Numbered from the stretch's first letter, positions 1 to 14,000 are shown. The stretch is 64,000 nucleotides of DNA from Bombus terrestris (GCF_910591885.1 NC_063279.1:1984001-2048000); one strand, 5' to 3'. Notes: a model not told the origin generated them from the letters alone. Translations and numbers: made by a program.

Positions 1-1934
1 AACTCAGATACCACGTTTCTCTACTTCTCTCCTTTGCTTCTCTTTCGTACTTTTCTAAAGTTCTTTTATCAACCATTCCTGTCAATGCCATAATCTGGCC
101 TCCGATCGTTGATTTTCCTGCATCTATAATACAAATCAAAATGGAGTCGATGCTGATTGAAATATATTCTTACATATCTTAACTTGCTAATAGAATTCTT
201 ACGTACCAACGTGTCCAATAAAAACAACATTAACATGTTCTTTTTTACTCTTCGTATCCTCTGTTACTTTAACAGGCTTTTTCTTAGGGATTTTAACAAC
301 CATTTCTTCATCCTCTTCGTTTTCAGCCTAAAAACGAAAAAACAAAAAATTCTACGTAATTTTCTGGTAAAAGGAGTTTTTTAAACGATAAACCAAAGTC
401 TAAGAAAGATCTTATTATATACGTAAAAGCTTCGGCGTACTTCTTCATTTTCAGGAGTTAAAAGAGGATCACCATCTACCGCTGCTTCTTCCCATGAATC
501 AGCTGGTTGATGTTCCGGGCTAGTATTCATTTGATCGGTAACATTCGGAGGTGGAGCCCCTCCTCCAGCAGGTGGTTCCTCTACGCGATTGCCCACTGGA
601 TCTGGTAGAACTACTGGCGTAGTATTACCTAATAAACATACACAAACTTGTAATAAAAGGAAAATTTTCCTATCAAAGCAGAAATAAAGAAATGCTCATT
701 AACAGTTTATAAACCAGAAGAATGTCAAAAGAACTTTCTATGGCTTATTATTATTCTACGTTTCCGTGTCATCTTGTATAATCATATTATTTCCATAAAT
801 GTTTATGAACCATCTTAATGTAATAAGTCATTTCCTCCGCTAATATTTATCTATCGGCTGTGAAAATAGATTCATCAAAAATAATACATTGTTATAATAT
901 AAAGTTATGTAAAACATTTGAAAACATTATCATATTGTATTGGAAATATTATTTTGATATTCATATATCATATTTAATAATAATCAAAAGATATATCTTC
1001 TCGTCTCAAAATATAAATAAACCATTAAATTTAATATTTCTTTTAAAACATTTGAAAACATTATCATATTGTATTGGAAATATTATTTTGATATTCATAT
1101 ATCATATTTAATAATAATCAAAAGATATATCTTCTCGTCTCAAAATATAAATAAACCAATAAATTTAATATTTCTTTTTACTTTACTCTAGTATATTTTC
1201 TTATCAATCTGACACACTTTTATTCAAGGAATATTACAATTTGTATACAAATATTTTGATCTGTATTAATGCTACTATATAAACAAAATTATTACAGTAT
1301 ACATATCTAATTCCTAACTTCATATCCTTAATTGCTGTACAAATAAATGCTTTGAATTTAGCATCAGTTTAATTATTGCACAATGTTGGGTTAATATTAA
1401 ATATATGTATTGTGTGTAACTTGTCTCTTCCCAAAAAGCAGCAATTTGGTAATGTCAACTTACAATAAGAAGACAGACATTAAACTAAACCCAGAAATCA
1501 TCCATCATCTTTCATTAACAAATATATGAAAGATAGGAATCAGTATACGAGTAAAGTAATGGGGGTTAGCCGCAGCAGTTACATTACAGATGACTTACAA
1601 TAACAAGAACCTTACATGCTTTCTTTTTATATTAATAGCCTGTACGTTTGTTTGGAGGGACATAATTGATGGTTAATCGAATTTTATTTCAAAACTAACC
1701 ATGATGTATTTCAGGAGGCATAGTTACAGAATTCATCATGACAGCAACATTGCAAGAACTGTCGGCCGTATTACTGTTCTGCGGTGAAGAATTAATGCAG
1801 AAAGAAGGCACGAATTCCGCAGCATTTACATTCAGAGTGGAAAATTTGCTTTCGATGGACTTATCCTGTGGTGGACCGATGTCTCCGTTATCCGCCTGCT
1901 GTTCCCATGAATCTGGTGCTACACTGTTCGCCAT
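1..1934 (-). CDS. eRF3: eRF3 (GSPT1), translation release factor GTPase, 5' part
   Basis: Minus-strand gene that runs off the left edge. Exons, read from the start codon: 1934-1700, 628-441, 327-207 and 123-1 (partial). All three introns are GT-AG and the phases join without a break. Residues 31-45 (FSTLNVNAAEFVPSF) are a PAM2 motif, which in this family binds the MLLE domain of poly(A)-binding protein. A second acidic DSWEEA stretch lies in exon 2 and a lysine-rich linker in exon 3. The GTPase P-loop GHVDAGKST (residues 179-187) is split by intron 3. Exon 4 continues into the G1/switch region (GMVDKRTLEKYEREAKE). In the family, eRF3 pairs with eRF1, and its GTP hydrolysis drives peptide release at stop codons in the cytosol. 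The start is the first ATG of the frame and gives the usual MA..APDSWEQQA beginning. The rest of the GTPase and the C-terminal barrels are outside the window. Confidence 0.95.
911..1180. repeat. Tandem duplication in eRF3 intron 1, 134 bp x 2
   Basis: Intron 1 of eRF3 (629-1699) is AT-rich. It contains two head-to-tail copies of a 134 bp unit, starting at 911 and 1045 with AAAACATTTGAAAACATTAT. They are almost identical (I see one clear substitution, ACCATTAAAT against ACCAATAAAT), so the duplication is recent. The rest of the intron shows nothing recognisable. Confidence 0.9.
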
Positions 1935-4777
1935 ATTTATTAAGAGTTCAATAGTTGAACCGACCTCGTAGATTAATCGAACACGGAAATCACGCTACGC
2001 TACGTGCAGGGTTTCGATTAAACCGCGATTACAATTGGGACGGGGTTTAAAAAAATAATTATTTATGATATCCGCGCAACACCGTACACGCGTATCGGTA
2101 CCCCGCGTGCGACCCCCGTGGTCTGTTTCGTTGTTCTACTTCGCCGGAACTGCAAACATCAAAACACCAACTTTCAACTCGAGAACGTTCCGTCGTTTTA
2201 CCGCATTTAACCGGATTACCGTTGTTACAAAATCGAAAAGATAATACGCGTCACGAACTTATGACCAGTACAACAAATGACGTTCTAATATTTAAGCCCG
2301 CGATTTTGCTAAAATATCTCTAGTCATACGATAATGTTGGTACCACCAAATTCCATTTATTACGCGTTTCACGATCGTGTGAATTTAGATCACCCAGCAG
2401 TAGCAGGATTGCCAATAGAATTAAGAGCGAAATTTAAATTCGTTTTATGTACGGACGTGTTACGTTAGCGCGCGTACAACACCACGCAATATAGTCACAT
2501 CAATCCGAATTTAACGTATTTGCATTTGCGTGTTGCACTATCGCGTAAAATTGTCTCTAATATGCTTGTATCAATTTAGCTCCGATAATTGTATTTTCAG
2601 ACGCTGATGCGAATTCTCAACTAAATATCTGTTAATATCACGAACTTTGAACGAGATTAACACTCAAGATGGAAGTAAGCAAAGATGTGGAGTATGTTTA
2701 GTTTTTTTTTTTTTTGCACTCTTTAGCGTAGACAAGTACATACAAGACGTAAAGTTAATTTAGTTACACTAACACGAGTAACACGAGTAACACAGAGTAT
2801 GACTGTCGTATGACTTCGTTAATACTCCCTTAAGATCCTTATATAACAACTTTCCTCTCCCCGGTTTTTCTTCTTACTATAGTTTTTATGGGATGAGAAT
2901 CTATTATTTCAAATCTTGTAATTGTGTACTCTCGTGGGCGCATATCCTCTAGTATTCCTGATTCATACCAGATGTTTACTTTAGACCTGACCCATTGGAC
3001 CGTTGGGGTGTTTGTTACTCTCTTAATGAGGTCCGCATCGTAAAGTTTACAATTTAGGAGATAGGAAATTCGGACTTTCCCAAAAAAAGGTAGATGTGCG
3101 TCAGAGCCACAAACCGAGGGTCACTCAAAATCTCAAACAGACGCCTTGTATAAATTAGAACTCTTTTTATATTTTATATCATTAACGCTAAACCTACCAT
3201 CGGGGATCAAATTGACCGCTCTCGAACTCCTACACAAATTTAACCATATTTAAATTTTATCGTATCGCTTCATAATTTCTGACTTTTTCTAAAAATCTGC
3301 ATACGATATATTTTTCGCTATTTGCTTTTAGTTTGCTCTTTTATTTTCTGAGAAAAATTTGTACTCTGCCTTGCCTACCGTGAACAGTTATTTTGACCGC
3401 CCGACAAAATATGTTAGTTATTTTTAAAATAAATATAATCAGTACAAAGAGAAGGCTATCTCAAGGTCAAATGATAAACAAAATCAGTAATAACAAATAA
3501 TAACGTCTGTTACATTCGTAATATCGTCATAAAACATAATCCATTCCTCGATCAAGATGACCAGCTGTCAAGACGTATCAACTGAGACCCATAATAATCC
3601 TAAGCAACGGCCATAAAATTTAGCATTTTCAGTCCATTGTTACAAACATTTTAAAATTCACGAAATTTCTTAGGGTTATTGCTCATTGCGATAAAATACG
3701 GGAAAAGCTTTCCCAACTTTACCCTCGAGTAACCGTTGGTGGAGAACGGCCAATACTTATCAATATTATTATATTGACCATATTCTTACTTGCTATTGTC
3801 CTTTCGATTACGATGCATCTCAGTTCGTTGGTCAATTATTCGACATCTAAACTTGCATCTCTAAAACTCAGATAGAAAGCATCTCAGAGCGTTTTGTGTA
3901 AAGTTGTTCTAAAAGGAAAAGCAATTTTTGTGAATTTTTTTTCCGCCTAGACGAATAAAGCGGTTTCCTAAAACGCTTCAGCCTTCCCCCACCCACGAAG
4001 ACGAGACTTCGACAGCCAATGCAGAACTTTAACTTAACCATTTGAATCAGCTTGGATGACCGAGGAAGAAAGGAAGAAATATCATAGACAAGGACAGATT
4101 TGGACTTGAATCATTCTTTGACTTCTTCGAAGATTTATCGCTGTGTTTACCAAGTCCGAACGTACCAACAGAACGCAAATACATAATTGTAAAAATCTTG
4201 AAAAAGTTTCTTGATTTGTAATTGAGTTAATAAATTTTAAATTATTCTTATTAATTTCCAAATAATTCAATAGTTTTCAATTCTAATCTAATCTTAAACG
4301 AAGAGTCCTAGATACACCAAAGCGGTTCAGTGGGCATTCGAAACAACTTTAAAGTTCCCAGATCTCATAAAACGTGCGAGTATCAAACCACGAATAGCTA
4401 TGCATCAAACCACTGCGTGCACCAAACTAAACGTAGCATATACATATGGACATATATGTGATACACCGTATTAATATTTTGTTACTCCATAAGGCCCGCA
4501 TCCCCTCCATGATATTTCTTTTCAGCTCGCTACTATACGTTGGCAGCACTGCTATACACGATCAACTGAACACTATTCAATTTTGTGAGAGTAAAACACA
4601 ACATAACCTTTAATGTTTGATAGTTACATTATCGTTTTGCTTTATTTCTACATTTCAAACAAACATAAATTTGTTTAAAATATAAATTTGATATAATAAC
4701 AATCATTAAAAACTTATTTAATACATATAAGTTTTTATCAAATTTATACAGACAGAATATTAATAAACGTTAGAAAT
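1935..4777. other. Intergenic region between divergent eRF3 and TFIP11
   Basis: The 2.8 kb between the two divergent start codons must hold both promoters. The part next to eRF3 (about 1935-2330) is CpG-richer and fits the eRF3 5' UTR and promoter. The part before TFIP11 (about 4560-4777) is AT-rich. In between lie an unidentified minus-strand open frame (2839-3120) and two very short plus-strand candidates at 2669 and 4056, described under findings. No transposon termini were recognised. Confidence 0.6.
2839..3120 (-). pseudogene. Unidentified open reading frame fragment
   Basis: On the minus strand a 93-codon open frame without an upstream ATG ends at a TAA (2839-2841). It reads like real protein: it contains LYDADLIKRVTNTPTVQWVR, then NIWYESGILEDMRPREYT, and ends in a basic stretch, IVRRKTGERKVVI. 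The preceding part of the sequence is open in another frame (RRLFEILSDPRFVALTHIY), and the switch falls in a run of T at about 3085. A single frameshift in an older coding sequence would explain this. I do not recognise the family. It could be the C-terminal end of a decayed mobile-element protein, or a terminal exon of an unknown gene. No splice signals convincingly define it as an exon. Confidence 0.3.
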
Positions 4778-7700
4778 ATGTCGGAAGACGAAGTAGAAAG
4801 CTTTGAAATCACGGATTACGATCTTGAGAATGAATTTAATATTAATCGTCCAAGGCGTAAATTATCAAAAAAACAACAAATGCTTGGTTAGTTCTTTGTT
4901 TTAATAATTATTACGTCTATGCAGTATAATATTAAACTCATATTTTTTTCATATTTCATATTTCAGGTATTTGGGGCGATGATAGCGACGAAGATGAATT
5001 ATCCGCTAGACCATCGTTTAAAACATTTGATAAAGGACCAAAGAATTATACGACTCCTGTAAATTTTGTAGCAGGAGGTATACAACAAGCTGGGAAACCT
5101 AAAGAGGAAACAGAGGACAAAGATGACGATGAAAGCGACAACGAGAGTAAATCACAAAAAGAATTTCCAAATAGTTCCAGGTAAACTTTAGATAGTAAGA
5201 CTTATTTATTTCATTTTATAATATTTATACAAGTATTCTAATCGGTAAACTTTCTTTTCGCCAATAGTTCTGAAGACGAGAAGCCGAGTTCTGTGCATCA
5301 ACGTACGTCGTTTTCGTTAAATACAGATGGGGATATCGCAGGTTTACGTAAAAAGAAGCATAAAGTAAATCCCTTATTAATGCAAAGTGGGATGGGAAGT
5401 TGGGAAGTCTATACAAAAGGTATTGGTGCCAAGTTGTTGCTACAGGTATATATAAAACAATAATTATTTTGTTGATACTCCTGTACAGATATACTTATAT
5501 CTGCTGTTCTGTTCATTATTTAGATGGGTTTTGAACCTGGAAAAGGATTGGGTAAACAGTTACAAGGTATAAGCGCGCCAGTTGAAGCACATCTGAGGAA
5601 AGGTAGAGGTGCGATTGGTGCTTATGGACCAGAAAAAGGTCCTAAAGTTCCAGAAAAGAAGAAAGACGAAGAAATAGATGAAGGGAAAGACCCCAAAGCT
5701 AAGTTATCACAGTGGAGGAAAGGAGATGGAAATACTGCTAAGAAAAAAGTAAATTATATATATCGAAGTGTTGATCAAGTTTTGGAAGATGGCAAATTGA
5801 AACCTAACAAAAAGGTAAGAATAGCCAACGAGATGAGTAGGGTTAAAGTTATAGATATGACTGGACCTGAACAAAGAATTCTCAGTGGATATCATGCTAT
5901 AGCTGGGGGTCAACAGCGACCCGACGAAAACGTCGTAGTTACCGATAAAAAGTCCAAAGTTAATTTTGCATTGCCAGAACTTCAGCATAATTTAAATATA
6001 CTTGTGGATATGTGTGAACAAGATATTATACAAAACGATAGAAGGACGCGGCATCTAAGCGATAGAGTAATTGCGCTAGAGGCAGAGAAGAGAAACTTGT
6101 CTAAAGTTATAGATCAACACGGTCAGTTAATAGATACGTTAGAAAACGTTCTTGCAATCGTGGACAGATTGATGGATGAAACAAATCAATTAACGTTACA
6201 AGAAACTGCGGACGCTTTTAAAGATTTGCAAGATAAATATTACGAGGAATATAAAATGTACGAACTCGGTGAATTAGCTAGCAGTTTTGTTAGTCCAAAA
6301 ATAAAAGATTGTTTAATTAGTTGGAATCCATTGATGCAACCAAAACAATGTATTAAATTATTCGATCAATGGAAAAGTATCTTAGAGAGTGGTACCACCA
6401 CCACTCTTCAATCAAGAACTATGCACCCGTATGATCATCTTGTTTGGAATTCGTGGATGCCATCAATCAGAGGTGCTATACAGTAAGTGGTTTGTTTTAC
6501 AGAAAATTCGTTAACATACTTCGTCGTTAACATACTTCAGTAGTACTATGTATATGTATATTTACCATACCTTTTTTTTTTTTAGACAGTGGACATGTAG
6601 GCAGCCAGAACCACTAATTGAATTAATAGAACATTGGATCCCATTACTTCCAAATTGGATATTAGAAAATATTTTAGATATGCTAGTTCTCCCCAAACTT
6701 ACCTTGGAAGTAGAAGAATGGAATCCCCTTACTGATACAGTGCCTATTCACACATGGATTCATCCTTGGTTACCACTTTTACGTACGTATACATACAAAA
6801 ATTTACCATTAGTTATACGAAAACACAAAGAAACTATTTCAATAACGTTATATTATTATTATAGGAAATCGTTTAGATACTTTAATATATCCAATAATAC
6901 GACGTAAATTAGGATCTGCATTGGGTGGTTGGCATCCGTCCGACAGGTCTGCCAGATTAATGTTACAACCATGGTCTAATGTTTTCGCAAAAGGAGATAT
7001 GGAAGCCTTTCTAGTGAAAAATATTATCCCAAAATTGCAAATAGCACTTTCAGAATTTGTTATAAATCCCCATCAGCAACATTTAGATCAATGGAACTGG
7101 GTATATGAATGGAAGGACTTACTTCCATCTCATATAATGGCAGGCCTGTTGGATAAATTCTTCTTCCCTAAATGGTTACAAGTTTTGGCCTTGTGGCTAA
7201 ATCATTCTCCTAACTATGATCAAGTTACAAATTGGTATATGGGATGGAAAAGTATGTTGAGTGAAAAAATATTGGCTGAACCATTGATAAAAGGTGTGTG
7301 TTCAGGATAAAAAATATTGAATTTCCTCTAAACAAACAAAGTCATCAATTTATACTCATACGCTTATTGACTTACAGAACATTTTAAAAAAGCGTTAGAA
7401 ATAATGAATAGGGCAGTTTCCGTGCCACAGAGTCATCAACCAGGTGCAATGGAACAAGTTTCCTATTTAACGAGCTTAGAAAGAAGTCAACCTACTATGT
7501 CACAAATGCCTTCAACAGCTCAACCAAGAATGGAGGTACGATTTAGTTTTACCTACCTATAATAAAGTGAGATAACTATATTACCGATATTATGTTAACT
7601 TCGATTATAATATTACGTTTTTTCCTTTGCAGAGACTTGCCGAAGCAGTTAGGACAGCATCGCAAATACCTCACGGTTTCAAAGACCTTGTTCAAAAGAA

Positions 7701-7881
7701 GTGCGAGGAAAAAGGTATATTGTTTATGCCAATACCGAATCGCTATAGGGAAGCAAAACAAGTTTATAAAGTTGGTAATGTCCAAGCTTATATAGATGGA
7801 AATGTTTTATTCGTTTGTCACAATGGCATGAATTGGTTGCCAACACATCTAAATGCGTTACTAGACATGTCTGAACTTTAG
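4778..7881 (+). CDS. TFIP11: TFIP11 / sip1, G-patch spliceosome disassembly factor
   Basis: Complete gene in eight exons: 4778-4886, 4967-5180, 5268-5445, 5524-6482, 6586-6782, 6865-7293, 7378-7535 and 7633-7881. All introns are short (63-103 bp) and GT-AG, and the phases agree. The product is 830 aa, matching family members of about 830-840 aa. The acidic N-terminus opens MSEDEVESFEITDYDLENEF. The G-patch lies at about residues 151-197 (MGFEPGKGLGKQLQG at 168-182), with its first part in exon 3. A helical, probably coiled segment follows at about 345-382. The C-terminal half is the GCF-like domain, with WNPLTDTVPIHTWIHPWLPL (exon 5) and FFPKWLQVLALWL (exon 6). In animals and yeast (Ntr1/Spp382) this nuclear protein recruits and activates the helicase DHX15/Prp43 to take apart the intron-lariat spliceosome. 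The start is the first ATG, and the N-terminus is conserved. Confidence 0.97.
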
Positions 7882-8018
7882 GAATAATCGTAATCTTAAT
7901 ATAGTATACAATTAATATTTAACAGATGTATATAATTATTTTTCTTGTATATATGTTGCAAAATATCTTAAAAGATATAACGCTGAAAGGATTGTATTAG
8001 ATTAAGTACAACATAATG

Positions 8019-8024
8019 AATAAA
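8019..8024 (+). terminator. Likely TFIP11 polyadenylation signal
   Basis: AATAAA lies 138 bases after the TFIP11 stop codon and is followed at once by a second overlapping AATAAA-like copy and an AT-rich tail. It is the first canonical hexamer downstream of the gene. Confidence 0.6.
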
Positions 8025-8049
8025 ATAAAATCAATTTTTTATATTTAAA

Positions 8050-11000
8050 TTTATTATATTTCTTTATAAACCCTTTCTTGTTTATCGTTATTTATATCTG
8101 ATTTACTTTTATTTTTTACATAAGAAAATTGGATTTCCTGAAAAGTTTGAAATTACATTTATGTCGTCACATGTTCAAGTACGAAATGAGTAATCAACAC
8201 AGTATAATAATTGCAAATATTCAAATGCTTAAAGAAGAAATTATATTTAAATTTCTTGGAATGATAAGACTTTTCTTCTAGCCAACAAACACGAACCTCT
8301 CTGCTCTCTGTCCTTGTATAGCTTTACTTAGTCAATGGCATTACGGCTACAAGACGTTGTACCGTGCGAGCAGAGAACATCTCTTTTCTTCGATGGTACT
8401 CCCGGCATTCACGTTTCACGAATGCAGTCCCGCGTTCGCGAATGTTTGTCTTATTGACCACTTCTGTTCGAAGCGGTCGAAGTCGAACGCGTGTAGGCGC
8501 CCCTGGTTATCCTACTACCGAGACGCAGCTATAAAACTCCTCAATATGGAAAGTTGCACGTGATCCTGCGGAGTCGTACGTATGTACCTACAGAGTCGCC
8601 CAATAGGCACCGTGTATCAACCACTACGATGTGTGCCGGTCTTGTGTATCAACCATGGGCGCCACCATGCGCGAGGTACATGGATTTCCAGACTTATTGT
8701 TAGCTGCCCCATAGGCCATAAGGTCACTACGTGATCGACGTTACTACGTATGTATGCACTCACGTGTGATGATCCTTTAAATAAGTATAAACAGATTTTA
8801 TAAAATTACATACGTGTTACAGATGTATGCACCCTAGTAAAAATGAATTGCATATTTTATATAATAATTTGCACATGATAAATAAATAATATATTATTCT
8901 GCAAGACTTAATTCTCGACTATCTCGTATCAAAAGGAAATAAAAATAAATGAATTGTTCAAAATTATCTTGATTTTATCAAATTTGTATAGTTTTATTAT
9001 ACGTTTCAGATATCTCTGGGCGCAGCTGAAATAAAAAGCAACTGTAACGATTTTGAGTTCGTAGTTCGTTTTAACAACCCTAAGAGAAAATAAATATATA
9101 TCGTAAAGAATTAATAAATAAAGTGAAAGAATACTTAAACAGCACAGTGATGTTACATCTTTGAACAATCGATTAATTTCGATCGGACTATTATAATCTC
9201 TGAAATAATCTCGACTCTTCCCTTTCCGATCATTGTAAATACATTTTCACATTTTCGCATAGCAATTACGACAAGTGCATTCGCAGGTGCGACAAACTGA
9301 ATATGTAATACGTAGTTGGAACCATAAGTGAAATCAAAGCTATTTTTGTATTCCTCCAATGAACCATGAGTTGGACTCTAGGTGACGCCTATGGCACCAC
9401 TACCAACGAGTTTGCGTCTCATACTCATACACGTAGAAGACTGGTCCTGTAAGAGGATGGACATCTCTCGCCTACACGCCTAGCAGATCCGTGCTCTCGG
9501 GTGTCGAGAAAATTTGCATTGGACCGGAGTGTGTCTGCCTAGTAACTGGCTGGCTTTGCTGCAACGGACTCGTACGGCCGGATTCGTGAAACGGTCCCTG
9601 CACTCTCTTTCTCTCGTTCTTTCATTGTGTGTGTGTCCATGATACGTGCATACGTGCACGCGAGCACTTGTCGAACTGTCTGCCAGATCTTAACGTCTAT
9701 CGTACGAGAGACAGTCGAGGTGAAGTTGTCGCCTCGCGAAGGGAAATATTGGGCCGACGATCGTTCTCGTTCGAAAAATAAAATAGCACGTACAGAGAAA
9801 GAATGAATCGCGTGTGCATCGTTGGACATTCTTCGAAGCGCTTGTAATATTTTTGAAGTCGCAGGTATTGTCATGTCGTCTTCGAGCGACGTGTCGAAGA
9901 GTTCAACTTTTTACGCTTTTACCTGACATTGTCACATTATAAATTCCAAATATCGTGACCTGATGTATGATTCTAGGTTAACAATTATTTCAAAAATTTG
10001 AAGTCTTTATTATATTTGCTGGGAAATAAGTTTGAATCTAAGTAAAAAACCAACTTAAAATATATTATCGAACCGGGGTATCCGATGGGTTATGAATAAT
10101 ATGTATTGCATTCTCTTAGGATTAATGCGGATTCAATTTGAAGGAAGCGAGGTTACTTGAGCGAGGCAACCACTTAATGGCAGCACCATTCAGGTTGCGC
10201 CATCGTATCGCGGTGAATGAAGTCTCCTTGATAACAGGTGAAAGAGTAAGCCAGCATCACGACTCGCCGCGTTCTCAGTCGTGATGCTTTTACGTTCTTC
10301 GAGGATCAAAGTTTCCTGGAACAGAGAGTAATTGCGTTTCACTTACGATTTATGCGTAAGTGATTTCACTCGCATCATCCTTTACCGGAAAATTTGTATA
10401 TGCGTATACAAAGTTTGTCCTCTTTCCATCGTTTATAACGAAACTTTGTCTATCTAATATATCTAAGGATATACGGCACATTCCTTAATTTTTATAGAAA
10501 CGATAAGAAATTAAATAAAACATGACATTCGATAACTGCGACTGCAGTTTTATAGTAAACTTATTTTCTTTTTTGCCGCTTGAAACAATCCGATTTGCAA
10601 ATCGGACTCGTAAGATAATTCTAAGGTTGATTTAAGCATTCCGCTCATTTTCTATTCCTAATCGTTTAGTCATGTAACAATTACTAACAGTTGCGTTACG
10701 ATCTCTAGTAAGATCAGTTGATAATTAACTTCTTTCGCGATAAATTTGCAATTTTAGATGTAAATTAATCTATGAAAACAATCGTGTGCTCGTAGATATT
10801 TACTAGTATGTATGTACACGCTATGTACATTGAGTAGAACCGATCTAGATGCGAGGGAATTTTGAACGTAACGTACGATAGATCGATTATTTAGGTATTA
10901 ATGTCGTGGCAAATACGAGCAACGTTTAAATAGTTCCTAGAGAGGTCGACGGCCTGCAATAGATAGTATGTACATATATACATTCGTAGACATATGTATG

Positions 11001-14000
11001 TTTTCAGCAAAACGTGATCGCGCCCAAACATTCCAATCCCACGCAAATCGCTATCCCTAAGTCCCTCCACGAAATACCAAGTACATATTCATAGAGACAG
11101 CAAAACGTCAGAACAATTTAGCGATCGTTCGGTTGGATTGGCCGCGATACTGTTCCTAAATAGGTAGAAAGATATTTTTAATACCGAAACTAGCTCTGCG
11201 ACATCGATCGTTCATTCGAAACGTTTTCGGATCCAAAAAAGGTGCAAAATGTATTGGTGTAAAGGTGTAAAGGACATTAATTGTGGATGGTTCAATATTC
11301 GATTGTAATCCGAATCTTGAAGATAAATCAATTGCAATTGTTGTCTTAGGTTATATTATAGAAACACTGTCTTGTCTATTGTCAAATGTTGGTTAATGAG
11401 GTTATGAATAACCACGGCACAAAGCATGGATATAGTTACATTTTCTTCAGAACGAAGTACCACCGTAGCAGAGAATAATAGTATAGGTAACGGTGATATA
11501 ATAACGATAGTGGTTACGCGTCTAGTTCGTCACCGACAGAATTACAAACTCGAAATTTGCGTGTCGTCCATTTTCTAAACTAACCGATTAGTCTTATATA
11601 ACGTATGGATAAATTCGGTGGATGATTTACACGACTAACTATTTCAAGGAATTAACAGACGCGTGACTTATCGTCACGTCGATCGTGGGTGTTGCGACGA
11701 GATTCGAGGACAGAGAGATTTATAAGATCTATACATTCTCGAATTGCCAAAAAGAACATATAGTACTATTGTGGTACGAATAGCGTAATAAATCTATCGT
11801 ACATAGTGATTTCCAAGATATTCCTCGAATAAATTGAAAGCCGTTCTTAACCTATACAGAGCTACTTCAGTTTGCAATTCTATTTATTTTTATTAGAAAA
11901 TTCGTGCGATTCTCGTTCATATTACGTTTCCTTACCGCAACTGCTATGTCATAAATCATGAAAATTTGAAATCGTATAAAACAAGAGAGGAAAATTGCAT
12001 CGCTACATGATATTGCTAAATAGGTTAGCAATGGAAATAGCGAACACACACATGTACGAGATATTGCAAGAAGTTTAATGCGAACAACGCATAATGCATA
12101 TCTGTATAAGATATGCTCGACAGGCTTCCTTTAACCTCGATCGTCATTTTGTTCTTCTTTCTGCATTATCTGAAAGGCCTCCCAGGTCGTGGCTCCTACT
12201 ATGTACATATAATGTACTGAACCAGTATTACAGTGTTCCACGAACGTGCCTCTATGCGTTGCATTGCGTTGCGTAGCGTTGTGTGCGCGCAAGTGTCATT
12301 TATGTACACCGTAGATGTGACTATTCGACGTGAAACGATAGCGAACCATGGGATTGTTTTAGAAACAAACGGCATTTTGCTTTCCGCTTTGCATATCGTT
12401 ATCTCCTATTGCAGCTTATGCTTGAAACGCAATTCCTTCTTTCATCTATTTTTGAAGAAGAATATAATAAAAAAAGGAATAAAAGGCAAGAATTAAGCGA
12501 ATCCATATTTTTACGAATCCGAATTAAAAAATGGAATCTAATCGTCTGTAATTGGAGAAAATTTACGCATCGTTTATACGAGCAAGTTAATGTTCACATT
12601 TAAATATACGAACTCATAGCTAAGTTTTTATCGTGTAACATAGTGAATTGTTCATTTTTTGTGTTCAGAATAATTTGCATGCATCTCGGATACAGAACGA
12701 GCGAATGCCAATTCCTATTATCGGAATTACCGTAATGAAAGCACGTGGTGGGAATAGTTATCGAACTTATATTATCGGATCTATTTGATTATCGGTACTG
12801 TTTTATCTATCGACGTATCTACACCGTAAACGAAGTTCTAGCGTATCACGTATGAAAATTGGAAGGGAACACGAGTTAACGGAAACAACGTAATGCATAA
12901 TATTCAGCTAAGATTACATAGCACTGTAAATTAGAGAGAATGGAATATTTCAAGCTGTTATGCTTGAATATTTGCATATGGGTACTTACTTCGACTACGT
13001 TAGACTGTCATAAGGATGAAGTTTCGTGAATTTGGTTACCAGCGAGTTTGTCCGGTCGAAATGTTGTGGATAATTCGGAGGTTTTTTACGGATGAATGAG
13101 TCAGAGGGGAAACGTTGGCACGCCACGGGTGAACGAACACCGAGAGAGCACCCGGTGTATCGAACCAAGCAACAGGTGTGACTCGTGTATCTCCGCTGGG
13201 TACATTACGTGAATAATCCTGCTGGTCGTTACGTTGGCAGGTGTACGTAACCGCGTTCCGTCTAGAGTCGCGTATGTCTCCACGGGGAATGACGCGAACG
13301 ATCGCTTTCTGCGATATTATTTCATTGCATGAACTATGTGTCAGATCAGCATGCGCGAACTGCATCAACGTTTTTATAGATTCTACCGCTAGATATCGTA
13401 TCGTTCGCGCACGAAAAACTCGATTACATCGACTCGCGAGGTATCAACCGTCTCGGTTAACCGTTCAGTCCGTAACAACTTCGGATAAGTTCGATTAATC
13501 TTCGAGGCTTACCTCTGCTCGGTAAAAATTGGGGGTGTGGTTCTGAATTACGATTCCAAGAAATTTTGGTAGAGAAGAACCGATGCCAAAGATTTCTCTC
13601 CAACGACAAGATATGGGAACTAATTAAAATTCCGAACAATAAGTTCGGGATCGCTGCTGATTCGTAGCACGCACCTGTGAAGCAAGGCGAAACGCGCAGC
13701 AAAAACAGAAGCAAAAAGACGGGGTGATGTCCGATCGAACGATTTTCTCTGGCCCTTTAATCAAGAAGGAGGAACCCGCAACGACGTAGCGCGTAATGAG
13801 TAATGACATCTGGTCGGTATAGGGCGGGGCTAACAGGTCCCACGCGGTCTCCATGGTTATGCGTACATGTTTCTACGCGTACACCAACACTATCGTCCGG
13901 TTTCTGCTCGTTCAAACACTTACGACTCGGTTTAAACGACCTCCATCCGTGCGACTGCTTCTCTTCTCGTATATACGCTGTTCGTATCGTATCCGTGTGT

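Noticed and set aside
7576..7795. Minus- and plus-strand frames over TFIP11 exon 8
   Set aside because: Shadows of the TFIP11 reading frame, which is supported by homology and splice phase.
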